From the NCBI RefSeq assembly GCF_003026105.1, contig NZ_PYNW01000003.1:1-64000 (forward strand): a DNA stretch of 64,000 bases, read 5' to 3'. Shown here piece after piece: positions 1 to 9,210 of the stretch. Every line of letters starts with the position of its first letter. The stretch's first letter is position 1. Origin of the DNA: Photobacterium sp. GB-56 (GTDB lineage: Bacteria; Pseudomonadota; Gammaproteobacteria; Enterobacterales; Vibrionaceae). Made by a program: the position numbers and the translations under genes. The notes under the pieces were generated by a model. That model saw only the letters and a list, made by a program, of their open reading frames with translations. It was not told the DNA's origin and searched no databases.

Positions 1-2
1 CT

Positions 3-3000
3 GATGGCGATAGCATTGGTAACAACAAAGATACTGATGACGATAATGATGGTATCGCTGATGCTGATGATGTGTTCCCGCTCGATAGCACAGAATCAGT
101 AGATACCGATAGCGATGGTATTGGTAATAACGAAGATACTGATGATGATAATGACGGTGTCTTAGATAGCAATGATGCGTTCCCAGAAGATAAATCAGAA
201 ACACTTGATACCGATGGTGATGGTGTTGGTGATAACGCTGATGCGTTTCCAGCTGATAAGTCAGAAACAGTAGATACCGATGGTGACGGTGTTGGTGATA
301 ACGCAGATGCCTTCCCAGATGATAAATCAGAGACGGTAGATACCGATGGTGATGGCGTCGGTGATAACGCTGATGCGTTCCCAGCCGATAAGTCAGAAAC
401 ACTTGATACCGATGGTGATGGTGTTGGTGATAACGCTGATGCGTTCCCTGAAGATAAATCAGAAACACTTGATACCGATGGTGACGGTGTAGGCGATAAC
501 GCCGATGCGTTCCCAGCTGATAAGTCAGAAACGACAGATACCGATGGTGACGGTGTTGGTGATAACGCAGATGCCTTCCCTGAAGATAAATCAGAAACAA
601 CAGATACCGATGGTGACGGTGTTGGTGATAACGCAGATGCCTTCCCTGAAGATAAATCAGAAACACTTGATACCGATGGTGACGGTGTTGGTGATAACGC
701 AGATGCCTTCCCTGAAGATAAATCAGAAACACTTGATACCGATGGCGACGGTGTCGGTGATAACGCTGATGTGTTCCCAGACGATAAGTCAGAGACGGTA
801 GATACCGATGGTGATGGTGTTGGTGACAATGCTGATGCCTTCCCTGAAGATAAATCAGAAACACTTGATACCGATGGTGACGGTGTAGGCGATAACGCAG
901 ATGCCTTCCCTGAAGATAAATCAGAAACACTTGATACCGATGGTGATGGTGTCGGTGATAACGCTGATGCGTTCCCAGCTGATAAATCAGAAACACTAGA
1001 TACCGATGGTGACGGTGTAGGCGATAACGCTGATGCGTTCCCTGAAGATGAATTAGAAACACTTGATACCGATGGTGATGGCGTCGGTGATAACGCTGAT
1101 GCGTTCCCTGAAGATAAATCAGAAACAGTAGATACCGATGGTGACGGTGTAGGCGATAACGCTGATGCGTTCCCTGCTGATGACTCAGAAACAACAGATA
1201 CCGATGGTGACGGTGTTGGTGATAACGCTGATGCGTTCCCTGAAGATAAGTCAGAGACGGTAGATACCGATGGTGACGGTGTTGGTGATAACGCAGATGC
1301 CTTCCCTGAAGATAAATCAGAAACAACAGATACCGATGGTGACGGTGTTGGTGATAACGCAGATGCCTTCCCTGAAGATAAATCAGAAACACTTGATACC
1401 GATGGTGACGGTGTTGGTGATAACGCTGATGCGTTCCCTGCTGATGACTCAGAAACAGTAGATACCGATGGTGACGGTGTAGGCGATAACGCTGATGCGT
1501 TCCCTAAAGATAAATCAGAAACAACAGATACCGATGGTGATGGCGTCGGTGATAACGCTGATGCGTTCCCTGAAGATAAATCAGAAACACTTGATACCGA
1601 TGGTGACGGTGTTGGTGATAACGCTGATGCGTTCCCTGCTGATGACTCAGAAACAGTAGATACCGATGGTGACGGTGTAGGCGATAACGCTGATGCGTTC
1701 CCTAAAGATAAATCAGAAACAACAGATACCGATGGTGATGGTGTCGGTGATAACGCTGATGCGTTCCCTGAAGATAAGTCAGAGACGGTAGATACCGATG
1801 GTGACGGTGTTGGTGATAACGCTGATGCGTTCCCTGAAGATAAATCAGAAACAGTAGATACCGATGGTGACGGTGTAGGCGATAACGCTGATGCGTTCCC
1901 TAAAGATAAATCAGAAACAACAGATACCGATGGTGATGGCGTCGGTGATAACGCTGATGCGTTCCCTGAAGATAAATCAGAAACAGTAGATACCGATGGT
2001 GACGGTGTAGGCGATAACGCTGATGCGTTCCCTGCTGATGACTCAGAAACAGTTGATACCGACGGTGACGGTGTTGGTGATAACGCTGATGCGTTCCCTG
2101 AAGATAAATCAGAAACAGTAGATACCGATGGTGATGGTGTAGGCGATAACGCTGATGCGTTCCCTGCTGATGACTCAGAAACAGTTGATACCGACGGTGA
2201 CGGTGTTGGTGATAACGCTGATGCGTTCCCTGAAGATAAATCAGAAACAGCAGATACTGATGGTGACGGTGTCGGTGATAACGCTGATGCGTTCCCTGCT
2301 GATAACTCAGAAACAGTTGATACCGATAGCGATGGTATTGGTAACAACAAAGATACCGATGACGACGGCGATGGTGTCGCTGACTCTGATGATGCTTTCC
2401 CATTAGATAATAATGAATCGGTAGATACCGATGGTGACGGTATTGGTAATAATGCTGATCTGGATGATGACAACGATGGTTACGAAGATGCTGTTGATAC
2501 TGATCCATTAGTCGCCTTAACAACACCTTCTACATTTGGTGAGTGTTTAAGCTCTCTTCCGCAAGCATTTGCAGGTACATCATCTGATCTGAAAGACAGC
2601 TCGTTGTACCACGTTTCAGAAATGCCTTTAGATAGCGAAATTCCTCTCAATACACTGCAGTTGATTTCTGAAGTTGGTGAGTTGAATGACTGGCAAGGCA
2701 TTCCAGGACTAACCGTTATCCAATCTACCGTTGACTCTTATCGTGCAGATAACTCATCTCTTGAAGTCGATCCATTACTTGCACAAGAATATGAGTATAT
2801 GGGTACTGGTGATAATGAAGGTCGATATTTTGGATTCCAAGATATTGAAAATCGTTGGTATGGTTTGAACTTAACGAATGCTGGGTTTAATAAATCTTCT
2901 GCATTAAATGAAACACAAACAGTTATTAGTACCCGTGTTACGCCATGGGCTCCATCAATTGATGATCCGCAAGAAATATCACAAGATATTACTTATACCG

Positions 3001-6000
3001 GAAAAGAAATTATTGAAGGTCCTGATGGCCCGCAAGAAGTGTGTGTCCAATCTTACGCGTATGATCTGACTTATATTAATAAATCAGAAGATGAATCACG
3101 TAAAGACCTACATATTACAGCTTCTGGGGTTAATTATATTGGCAATGGTGAGGTCTTAGTTAAAACTGTCGGTGAATATACCGAAGCCAACGTAGATGGT
3201 AGTTATATTGACGGTTACACAGAACAAACCAAGACTTTACAAGGTTATACCAAAGGTGTTGAAACTATAGGTCAAAGCCCTGTCGTATTTAAATCTGAAA
3301 TGGATTTATTAAGGGAAGAATATCTTGAATATAATAAAGATACAGATGGTGATGGCATACCAGATCGTTTGGATGAATACCCTGATAATCCATTTGAATC
3401 TGTTGATACCGATAAAGATGGTTTAGCTAACAATGTTGATCCCGATGATGATAACGATGGGTATGACGATATTGTTGATAACGAACCATTGATAGCGTTA
3501 GTGACTCCAGATACATATGGTCAATGTTTAGCGTCGCTTCCTCAAGATCAGAGCGATAGTAATACTGATTTGAAGAATAGTAAGCTTTATCAGGTTATCC
3601 GAACAGGACTTGATTCTGAGTACCCGAGTTATTTTCATCAGTTAATAACAGATCAAAAGGTTGTTGATAATTGGCAGGAAACAGAAGGCCTAAGTGTAAA
3701 TCAATCACTGGTTCAATTGTATGATATGAGTCAGTTGGATGATTTCTCAAATCCTTTAGTTGCTGAAGAGTATGAGTATCTTGGCGTCGGTGATGAGAAA
3801 GGAAAATACTATGGTTTCCAAGAGATAAATAATCAATGGTATGGTTTGAATCTATCAACGGATGGTTTTAGTAAATTAGCTAAGCTAAATGAACCACAAC
3901 AAGTTGAGAGTATTCGCGTTACGCCATGGGCTCCATTAAAAGATGACCCACAACAAGTATCTGAAGAAATTACTTATGTAGGTAAAGATATTATTCAGGG
4001 GCCTCAGGGGCTACAGGAAGTATGTGTTCAGTCTTATAATTATGATCTAACCTATATTAATAAATCTGGCGATCCGGGACGTGCCGATCGGAATATTAAA
4101 GATTCAGGTACACATTATATCGGTTACGGTGAGCTGTTGATTAAAACTGTCGGCAATTATACTGAATACGATTTAGAAGGTAATCCTGTTTGGGGCTTTA
4201 AAGAGCAGACGAAATCATTACTGGGCTATACAAGTAATAATGAGTCATTTGGTAGCGATATTTCATCTTTCAAAGCTGATGTAGAACTACGTTTAAAAGA
4301 GTATGAAGAGTTAACTCAGACACCTATAGAGACAGGAAATAATGCAAGTGATTTCTTGCAAGAAAATTCAACTTTTATTGAGTATGGAATAGATGGATAT
4401 AATTCTTCTGAAAAATTAACGTATTTATTTGATGGTTCAAAGTTATCAGTAAATAAGGCTGAGTTAACGAATCAAAGTAGCCTAAATTATTTTGCTGAAC
4501 GAGATTTTAATCCGACATATATATTATCAGCAGATGGCACTATTTCAGTCGATTCAAACAGCGCAAATATTGTTGATAATGGTGATGGCTCTGTTACTTA
4601 TGAGCAAGAGAATCAGCTATATAGTGATGTGATTTCTGGTAAAGAAGTTGACTTATCAAGAACAAATATTACTTATTTCTTAAGAAGTCAAAAGTTGTAC
4701 ATACCTGAAATGTGGGACTACACAGAGCAATTCTCACCAGGTGCTAAAGCTTTAATATCAGAGCTAGCTGTCAGCGAATATTACTATTTAGAATCTGAAC
4801 ATTGTTATGATAATGCAACAGTTAATGGTGTTATAGCGTGTAATTCTATCATTAGTTATCAGGAACAACAGTATGTTTTATCTGATTTAATCGTTGCTGA
4901 TTTCAGTCAAAGTGGTGATCAAATTGAATCAAACAACTCGCTTGATTATGGATTTGATATACAGGGGCTATTAGTTCAGATTAATGAAGTTGGTTTAGTT
5001 AAATTATTTGATCAAGCTTATGATAGTGAAACTAGTACTTATACTTTAAATGAAATACCGTTATCAGCTGATTCAGCTTGGCAATATACAAACAATGAAA
5101 GCATGATTTCATTGAATATTAAGTTAGAAGATGAAAACGCTAAATATGGTTGGGTTAATCAATACACCATTGAAAATATCAATAAAACGCTTGTTACCGA
5201 ATTGGATGGTAAGCTTGTTAAAGTGAAACGTTCACCTGCAAATGTTGAAGATACTGTCTTCTTTAATGAAATAGCGAGTAATGATATTGAGCGTGTAATG
5301 GCAATTTCTGATGTTAATGATACCGCTACAGCATGTGGCGATAGTATTACGTCATCAGTTGACGCTATTTCAGCTAACTACCCAAGTGCTTACTCTGAAG
5401 TAATTCAGCAGTGTAATAATTTAAGTGATGAGTTTGATTTATTCGCTTCTAATTATGGAAAAGTTCTGAAGGTTGTGTCTCCGCGCGGTGATATTCATGT
5501 TATCTCGGCAGACTCTATTGCAACTTATAGTCAGAATGGCGCTTATGTTGCCCCAATCGGACAAGCCGTAGATTCAGTGTTTGAATATCAAGTTACTGAT
5601 TTAGGTAGAGATGGTACTTATAACATAGTTGTTTATTCGCAAGTGAAATTAGCGGATGGTACATACAGTTATGATGTATGGTCAGCAATAGCTAAATTGT
5701 CAGATTCTATGGCGAACTATTGTTCTATTGGTAATGGCTCAATTGCTAGCGAAGATCTTTACCACAATGCTGTTGTGTCATGTACCGATCCTAATTTAGT
5801 TTCTGAACTAGTATTCCATGAATCATACTTGAACGATAAGTCACTTAATATTGGCGGTGAGGATTATAGTTTTTCTAAAAATCAAATTGCCGTTAATTCA
5901 TTAGGTCAAGAGTTCTCTTGGCATATTAATGATTTGGGAGCTCTTCAACTCGAAGCAATTGCTGATAGTCAGAGAAAGATTATTACGTTAACTGATATTT

Positions 6001-6119
6001 ATGTATCAATAAATTCTAGTGGTGAGGATATTGTTTCTCTGTATTCTAAGGAGCTGACAATTAATGATTTTGGTGAACTTAGTTATTTTGTAACAAGTAC
6101 TGGAATAGAATTTAATTAA
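3..6119 (+). CDS. Giant surface protein with thrombospondin type-3 calcium-binding repeats (5' end outside window)
   Basis: The reading frame is open from base 3 to the TAA at 6117-6119 (about 2038 codons), so the true start lies upstream. The N-terminal part is an array of acidic units of the form DTDGDGVGDNADAFPxDxSETx, the DxDxDG pattern of thrombospondin type-3 repeats, which bind calcium. Two homologous modules follow (about 2530-3340 and 3511-4320). Both begin with an (F/Y)G(E/Q)CL(S/A)SLPQ motif and share the motifs EYEY(M/L)G, RVTPWAP and QEVCVQSY; they are separated by more type-3 repeats. The last 600 residues (4320-6119) match nothing I recognise and contain scattered cysteines. 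No C-terminal sorting motif or beta-barrel is evident. An extracellular structural or adhesive role is inferred from composition; the exact function is unknown. A bidirectional terminator follows directly. Confidence 0.85.
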   Translation, partial: DGDSIGNNKDTDDDNDGIADADDVFPLDSTESVDTDSDGIGNNEDTDDDNDGVLDSNDAFPEDKSETLDTDGDGVGDNADAFPADKSETVDTDGDGVGDNADAFPDDKSETVDTDGDGVGDNADAFPADKSETLDTDGDGVGDNADAFPEDKSETLDTDGDGVGDNADAFPADKSETTDTDGDGVGDNADAFPEDKSETTDTDGDGVGDNADAFPEDKSETLDTDGDGVGDNADAFPEDKSETLDTDGDGVGDNADVFPDDKSETVDTDGDGVGDNADAFPEDKSETLDTDGDGVGDNADAFPEDKSETLDTDGDGVGDNADAFPADKSETLDTDGDGVGDNADAFPEDELETLDTDGDGVGDNADAFPEDKSETVDTDGDGVGDNADAFPADDSETTDTDGDGVGDNADAFPEDKSETVDTDGDGVGDNADAFPEDKSETTDTDGDGVGDNADAFPEDKSETLDTDGDGVGDNADAFPADDSETVDTDGDGVGDNADAFPKDKSETTDTDGDGVGDNADAFPEDKSETLDTDGDGVGDNADAFPADDSETVDTDGDGVGDNADAFPKDKSETTDTDGDGVGDNADAFPEDKSETVDTDGDGVGDNADAFPEDKSETVDTDGDGVGDNADAFPKDKSETTDTDGDGVGDNADAFPEDKSETVDTDGDGVGDNADAFPADDSETVDTDGDGVGDNADAFPEDKSETVDTDGDGVGDNADAFPADDSETVDTDGDGVGDNADAFPEDKSETADTDGDGVGDNADAFPADNSETVDTDSDGIGNNKDTDDDGDGVADSDDAFPLDNNESVDTDGDGIGNNADLDDDNDGYEDAVDTDPLVALTTPSTFGECLSSLPQAFAGTSSDLKDSSLYHVSEMPLDSEIPLNTLQLISEVGELNDWQGIPGLTVIQSTVDSYRADNSSLEVDPLLAQEYEYMGTGDNEGRYFGFQDIENRWYGLNLTNAGFNKSSALNETQTVISTRVTPWAPSIDDPQEISQDITYTGKEIIEGPDGPQEVCVQSYAYDLTYINKSEDESRKDLHITASGVNYIGNGEVLVKTVGEYTEANVDGSYIDGYTEQTKTLQGYTKGVETIGQSPVVFKSEMDLLREEYLEYNKDTDGDGIPDRLDEYPDNPFESVDTDKDGLANNVDPDDDNDGYDDIVDNEPLIALVTPDTYGQCLASLPQDQSDSNTDLKNSKLYQVIRTGLDSEYPSYFHQLITDQKVVDNWQETEGLSVNQSLVQLYDMSQLDDFSNPLVAEEYEYLGVGDEKGKYYGFQEINNQWYGLNLSTDGFSKLAKLNEPQQVESIRVTPWAPLKDDPQQVSEEITYVGKDIIQGPQGLQEVCVQSYNYDLTYINKSGDPGRADRNIKDSGTHYIGYGELLIKTVGNYTEYDLEGNPVWGFKEQTKSLLGYTSNNESFGSDISSFKADVELRLKEYEELTQTPIETGNNASDFLQENSTFIEYGIDGYNSSEKLTYLFDGSKLSVNKAELTNQSSLNYFAERDFNPTYILSADGTISVDSNSANIVDNGDGSVTYEQENQLYSDVISGKEVDLSRTNITYFLRSQKLYIPEMWDYTEQFSPGAKALISELAVSEYYYLESEHCYDNATVNGVIACNSIISYQEQQYVLSDLIVADFSQSGDQIESNNSLDYGFDIQGLLVQINEVGLVKLFDQAYDSETSTYTLNEIPLSADSAWQYTNNESMISLNIKLEDENAKYGWVNQYTIENINKTLVTELDGKLVKVKRSPANVEDTVFFNEIASNDIERVMAISDVNDTATACGDSITSSVDAISANYPSAYSEVIQQCNNLSDEFDLFASNYGKVLKVVSPRGDIHVISADSIATYSQNGAYVAPIGQAVDSVFEYQVTDLGRDGTYNIVVYSQVKLADGTYSYDVWSAIAKLSDSMANYCSIGNGSIASEDLYHNAVVSCTDPNLVSELVFHESYLNDKSLNIGGEDYSFSKNQIAVNSLGQEFSWHINDLGALQLEAIADSQRKIITLTDIYVSINSSGEDIVSLYSKELTINDFGELSYFVTSTGIEFN
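207..2318 (+). repeat. 32 tandem units of 66 bp (22-residue TSP3 repeat)
   Basis: The distance from the first GATACC at 207 to the variant unit at 2319 is 2112 bp, exactly 32 x 66 bp, with no length variation. Units are nearly identical in DNA. Variation is mostly at codon 16 (Glu, Ala, Lys, Asp), codon 18 (Lys, Asp, Asn) and codon 22 (Val, Leu, Thr, Ala). A three-unit block of 198 bp is itself duplicated (copies offset from about 1441 to 1639), which points to recent unequal exchange. More degenerate units flank the array on both sides. Confidence 0.95.
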
Positions 6120-6132
6120 TATTATTTGAACT

Positions 6133-6163
6133 AAAAGAGCAACACAGTGTGTTGCTCTTTTTT
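6133..6163. terminator. Bidirectional terminator between the giant gene and potD-like gene
   Basis: A nine-base-pair stem GAGCAACAC/GTGTTGCTC with loop AGT is flanked by A-run and T-run arms, so it can terminate both convergent genes. It sits 14 bp after the stop codon at 6117-6119. Confidence 0.9.
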
Positions 6164-6166
6164 ATT

Positions 6167-7201
6167 TTAGCTCTTCAGCATCTGCCAGTATTTTTGGTAA
6201 ATATTGACAGCACTACCAACATCATTAGTAAACTCACCTTTATTTACTTCCTCATCTGTTGGGAAGATCATTGGATCGTTTTGTAATTCTTTAGGTAAGA
6301 ATGACTTTGCTTGCTTATTTGGCGCAGGGAAACCTAGCTCTTCAACCAATTTTGCTTGGTTTTCTGGACGCATAAAGAAATCAATAAACTTAAAGGCTAA
6401 ATCTTTATTTACGCTGCCTTCTGGCACAATAAAGTTATCCATCCACAGAATCGATCCTTCTTTAGGATAAACAAATTTTAGCTCTGGCATTTCTTGTTTT
6501 GCTAAATAAGCATTACCGTTCCATTGCATCCCGAGCATCGCTTCACCCGTCACATAAGGGACATGTGGTGCGTCTGAGTTATAGACAACAACGTTAGGAC
6601 GTAAGTCGCGCAGTTTCTCGTATGCTTGTTTAATTTCAGCTTCGTTTGTGCTGTTAATGCTATGGCCCTGTGCTTTTAATGCCATACCAAATACATCACG
6701 AACATCGTCTAATAGCATGACTTGGCGTTGGAAATCAGTATTCCATAAATCATTCCAGCCCGTTACCTGATCGTTTTTAATACTATCTGAGTTATAAGAG
6801 ATCCCTGTCACACCCCAAACATACGGAAGTGAGTAATCGTTTTTAGGATCAAATTGTTGGCCTAACAAACCAGGATAAACATCTTTTAAGTGATGCATTT
6901 TGGATTTGTCTATTTTGGCTAACATGCCTTCACGCGCCATCTTTTCAATAAAATAGGTTGAAGCAAAAACCACATCATAACCTTTGTTATCCAGCAGTTT
7001 TAATTTGGTATACATCGCTTCGTTATTATCGAAAGTCGAATAGTTGACGGTGACATTGTATTCTTTCTCAAATGCTTGAATTACATCTGTTGGCATATAT
7101 TCAGCCCAGTTGTAAATATTAAGCACAGCATCATTTGCCGAAACATTAAATGCTGAAAGTGCGAATGCTAGTGTTGTCACCCCTTTAAAAACTTTTTTCA
7201 T
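6167..7201 (-). CDS. potD: Spermidine/putrescine ABC transporter substrate-binding protein (PotD/PotF type)
   Basis: The 344-residue protein has a signal peptide (about residues 1-22, ending in NVSA) and the typical start of the mature PotD/PotF fold, LNIYNWAEYMPTDVIQAFE. YDVVFASTYFIEKM and LPYVWGVTGISYN are further family motifs, and the length matches the family. It should act in the periplasm, delivering polyamine to an ABC importer. No permease or ATPase gene is adjacent, so this is a stand-alone binding protein. It is divergent from a PuuB-like oxidase, which suggests uptake and catabolism of putrescine or a related amine are linked. Substrate identity (putrescine versus spermidine) cannot be read from the sequence. 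Confidence 0.85.
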   Translation of the reverse strand: MKKVFKGVTTLAFALSAFNVSANDAVLNIYNWAEYMPTDVIQAFEKEYNVTVNYSTFDNNEAMYTKLKLLDNKGYDVVFASTYFIEKMAREGMLAKIDKSKMHHLKDVYPGLLGQQFDPKNDYSLPYVWGVTGISYNSDSIKNDQVTGWNDLWNTDFQRQVMLLDDVRDVFGMALKAQGHSINSTNEAEIKQAYEKLRDLRPNVVVYNSDAPHVPYVTGEAMLGMQWNGNAYLAKQEMPELKFVYPKEGSILWMDNFIVPEGSVNKDLAFKFIDFFMRPENQAKLVEELGFPAPNKQAKSFLPKELQNDPMIFPTDEEVNKGEFTNDVGSAVNIYQKYWQMLKS

Positions 7202-7281
7202 TTCTATTTCCCTAAATGACCAGGTAAGTCAGTGAGTAGCGGATAATAGAGTTAACATTAAGCATGTCAAAGTTAATCGGC

Positions 7282-7302
7282 GTGATATATGACCACTATC
7301 AC
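7282..7302. promoter_or_regulatory. Inverted repeat in the potD/puuB divergent promoter region
   Basis: GTGATA and TATCAC form six-base arms separated by nine bases, 80 bp upstream of the potD-like start and 84 bp upstream of the oxidase start. The symmetry and position suggest an operator for a shared regulator. It lacks the six-base spacing of a CRP site. The binding protein is unknown. Confidence 0.35.
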
Positions 7303-7385
7303 AGTAATAAATCCCTTGTTGTTGCATTAATAGCGTGACATTATCCGCGCGATTTTTTCTCTGTTCTTATCTATAGGCAATTGGA

Positions 7386-8666
7386 ATGTCCATGCGTAGT
7401 CAATATATTGATAGTTATTACCAAGCAACAATTAATGCATTACCTGAGCAACCAGCACTCGAACAACAGATAGAAGCTGATGTGTGTATTATTGGTGGGG
7501 GTATGACAGGTTTGAATGCTGCCATCGAATTACGTCAGAAAGGTTTTTCGGTTGTCGTTCTTGAATCTCAGCGTTTAGCATGGGGGGGATCTGGCCGTAA
7601 TGGTGGGCAGTGTCTCGTTGGTTACTGTTTGGGGCTGCGTGAAGTCGATGAGACCTATGGCCCTGAATGGGGAAAACAATTATGGGATCTCTCTTGTGAG
7701 GCAGTTGATATTGCACGCGAGCGTATTGAAACATTCAACATCGACTGTGATTTTCAACAAGGCTATATCGAGCTGGCATTGAAAAAGAGCCAAGAAGAAG
7801 AATTAAAATCTTGGTATGACTTAAAGCAGACTCGTTATGATTACCCAAGTGCAAGCTGGTGGGAAAAAGAACAAATTCAGCAAGTAGCGCATACCGATCG
7901 TTACCTTGGTGGGTTGTTTGATTCAAACAGTGCACATATGCACCCATTAAATTACACCTTAGGTTTAGCCAGTGCTGCAATGTCATTAGGTGCTTCGGTA
8001 TTTGAAAATACCCCTGCGACTAAAATTGAAAAAGGCAATCCACATATTATTCATACCCCAAAAGGTCGTGTAAAAGCGAAACAAGTGTTATTGGCGTGTA
8101 ATGCATATTTAGACGGGTTAAACCGTAAAGCACAAAGTGTCGTTTTGCCCGTTGCTTCTTATATTGCAGTAACAGAGCAATTAGGTGATCGTCAGCCTAT
8201 TTCCAATATGATGGCAATGTCAGACTTAAATAACAGTCTTGATTATTACCGTCCGACACCTGATGGTCGTATTTTATTTGGCGGTGTAAATCACCCATTT
8301 AATGGTGAATACAGTGATTCAGCGGAGCGTCTACGTCAACGTATGATCACGGTATTCCCACAGCTAAAAGATGTGAAAATGGAGTACCACTGGGGCGGCT
8401 TATTTGCGGTCACTCGTTCTTACATGCCTCAAATTGATCACTTGGGGAATGATATTTATGTTGCTCATGGATACACCGGTCATGGCGTTGGTTTAACCAA
8501 TATTGCAGGTAAAGTCATAGCAGAAGCAATGTCTGGCACAGCAGAGCGTTTTGATGTGTTTGCTAAGATCAAGCATGGCTGGATCCCAACACCTGAAGTG
8601 CTACGCAAGCCAGCATTAGCAATGGCGATTTGGAAAGCGAGAATTGAAGATTCGTTAGGCAAATAG
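7386..8666 (+). CDS. puuB: FAD-dependent amine oxidoreductase, gamma-glutamylputrescine oxidase-like (DAO family)
   Basis: The 426-residue protein carries an N-terminal dinucleotide-binding motif CIIGGGMTGLNAAIELRQKG with the closing acid in VVVLES. WGGSGRNGGQC is typical of PuuB/OrdL-type oxidoreductases, and a C-terminal YVAHGYTGHGVGLTNIAGK segment belongs to the FAD domain. Such enzymes oxidise gamma-glutamylputrescine or other secondary amines in the cytoplasm. No other puu genes (puuA, puuC, puuD) are in the window. ATG at 7386 and ATG at 7392 are both possible starts and no strong ribosome binding site decides between them. The divergent polyamine-binding protein supports an amine substrate. 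Confidence 0.75.
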   Translation: MSMRSQYIDSYYQATINALPEQPALEQQIEADVCIIGGGMTGLNAAIELRQKGFSVVVLESQRLAWGGSGRNGGQCLVGYCLGLREVDETYGPEWGKQLWDLSCEAVDIARERIETFNIDCDFQQGYIELALKKSQEEELKSWYDLKQTRYDYPSASWWEKEQIQQVAHTDRYLGGLFDSNSAHMHPLNYTLGLASAAMSLGASVFENTPATKIEKGNPHIIHTPKGRVKAKQVLLACNAYLDGLNRKAQSVVLPVASYIAVTEQLGDRQPISNMMAMSDLNNSLDYYRPTPDGRILFGGVNHPFNGEYSDSAERLRQRMITVFPQLKDVKMEYHWGGLFAVTRSYMPQIDHLGNDIYVAHGYTGHGVGLTNIAGKVIAEAMSGTAERFDVFAKIKHGWIPTPEVLRKPALAMAIWKARIEDSLGK

Positions 8667-8787
8667 CTGAAATTTACGGTGTAAACTGCATTATGTGCAA
8701 ATAATTTTATTTTCTTACCGAACTATGACGACTTTTATGCAAAAAAAGTTACAATGACCTCTTACTTTCTAGTGAACAGGAAATATC

Positions 8788-9135
8788 ATGATTGAACGTT
8801 TGGAAACGGGTGCTCGAATGAGCCGTATTGTAAAACATAACGGAACTATTTATCTGTGTGGTCAAGTTTGTGCTGATGCAACAAAAGATATTACAGAGCA
8901 AACACAGACAATGTTAGATAAAGTTGAAGCGTTATTACTACAAGCGGGAAGTGATAAAGAGCATATGCTTTCTGCAACGATTTACATTAAAGATATGAGT
9001 ATGTTCGCAGAAATGAATGCAGTGTGGGATAACTGGGTTCCTGAAGGTCATGCACCTGCGCGTGCTTGTGTGGAAGCCAGCATGGCACGTGATGCTTTAT
9101 TGGTTGAAATATCAGTAGTTGCAGCTGAAAAATAA
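8788..9135 (+). CDS. RidA/YjgF family protein
   Basis: This 115-residue protein of the RidA/YER057c/UK114 family has the core LCGQVC, the [23 protein letters not shown] region and the C-terminal VEISVVA strand. RidA proteins hydrolyse reactive enamine/imine intermediates in the cytoplasm. The ARACVEA segment holds the family arginine that contacts the substrate carboxylate. It resembles the YoaB-like subgroup more than canonical RidA, which is present separately at 55765. It lies 121 bp after the PuuB-like gene and is closed by its own terminator. An imine-detoxifying role next to an amine oxidase is plausible but inferred. Confidence 0.85.
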   Translation: MIERLETGARMSRIVKHNGTIYLCGQVCADATKDITEQTQTMLDKVEALLLQAGSDKEHMLSATIYIKDMSMFAEMNAVWDNWVPEGHAPARACVEASMARDALLVEISVVAAEK

Positions 9136-9154
9136 GATTATAAACATCCTAATT

Positions 9155-9200
9155 AGGCTCAATAAAATGGCATCAGTGATGGCAATATTGAGCCTTTTTT
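9155..9200 (+). terminator. Rho-independent terminator of the RidA-family gene
   Basis: AGGCTCAATA pairs with TATTGAGCCT and is followed directly by a T-run. It lies 20 bp after the stop codon. The opposite-strand gene ends at 9211, so it may serve both. Confidence 0.85.
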
Positions 9201-9210
9201 ATGTCTGCTG

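Noticed and set aside
207-2318. CRISPR-like array
   Set aside because: Units are contiguous with no unique spacers and all are translated in one coding frame.
505-2526. Open frames of 63-208 codons in other frames and on the minus strand within the 66-bp array
   Set aside because: The repeat length is a multiple of three, so any frame without a stop in one unit stays open through many. Their translations are low-complexity repeats and shadow the TSP3 protein.
7282-7302. CRP binding site in the potD/puuB gap
   Set aside because: The arms look like GTGA/TCAC but are 13 bases apart instead of the required spacing.
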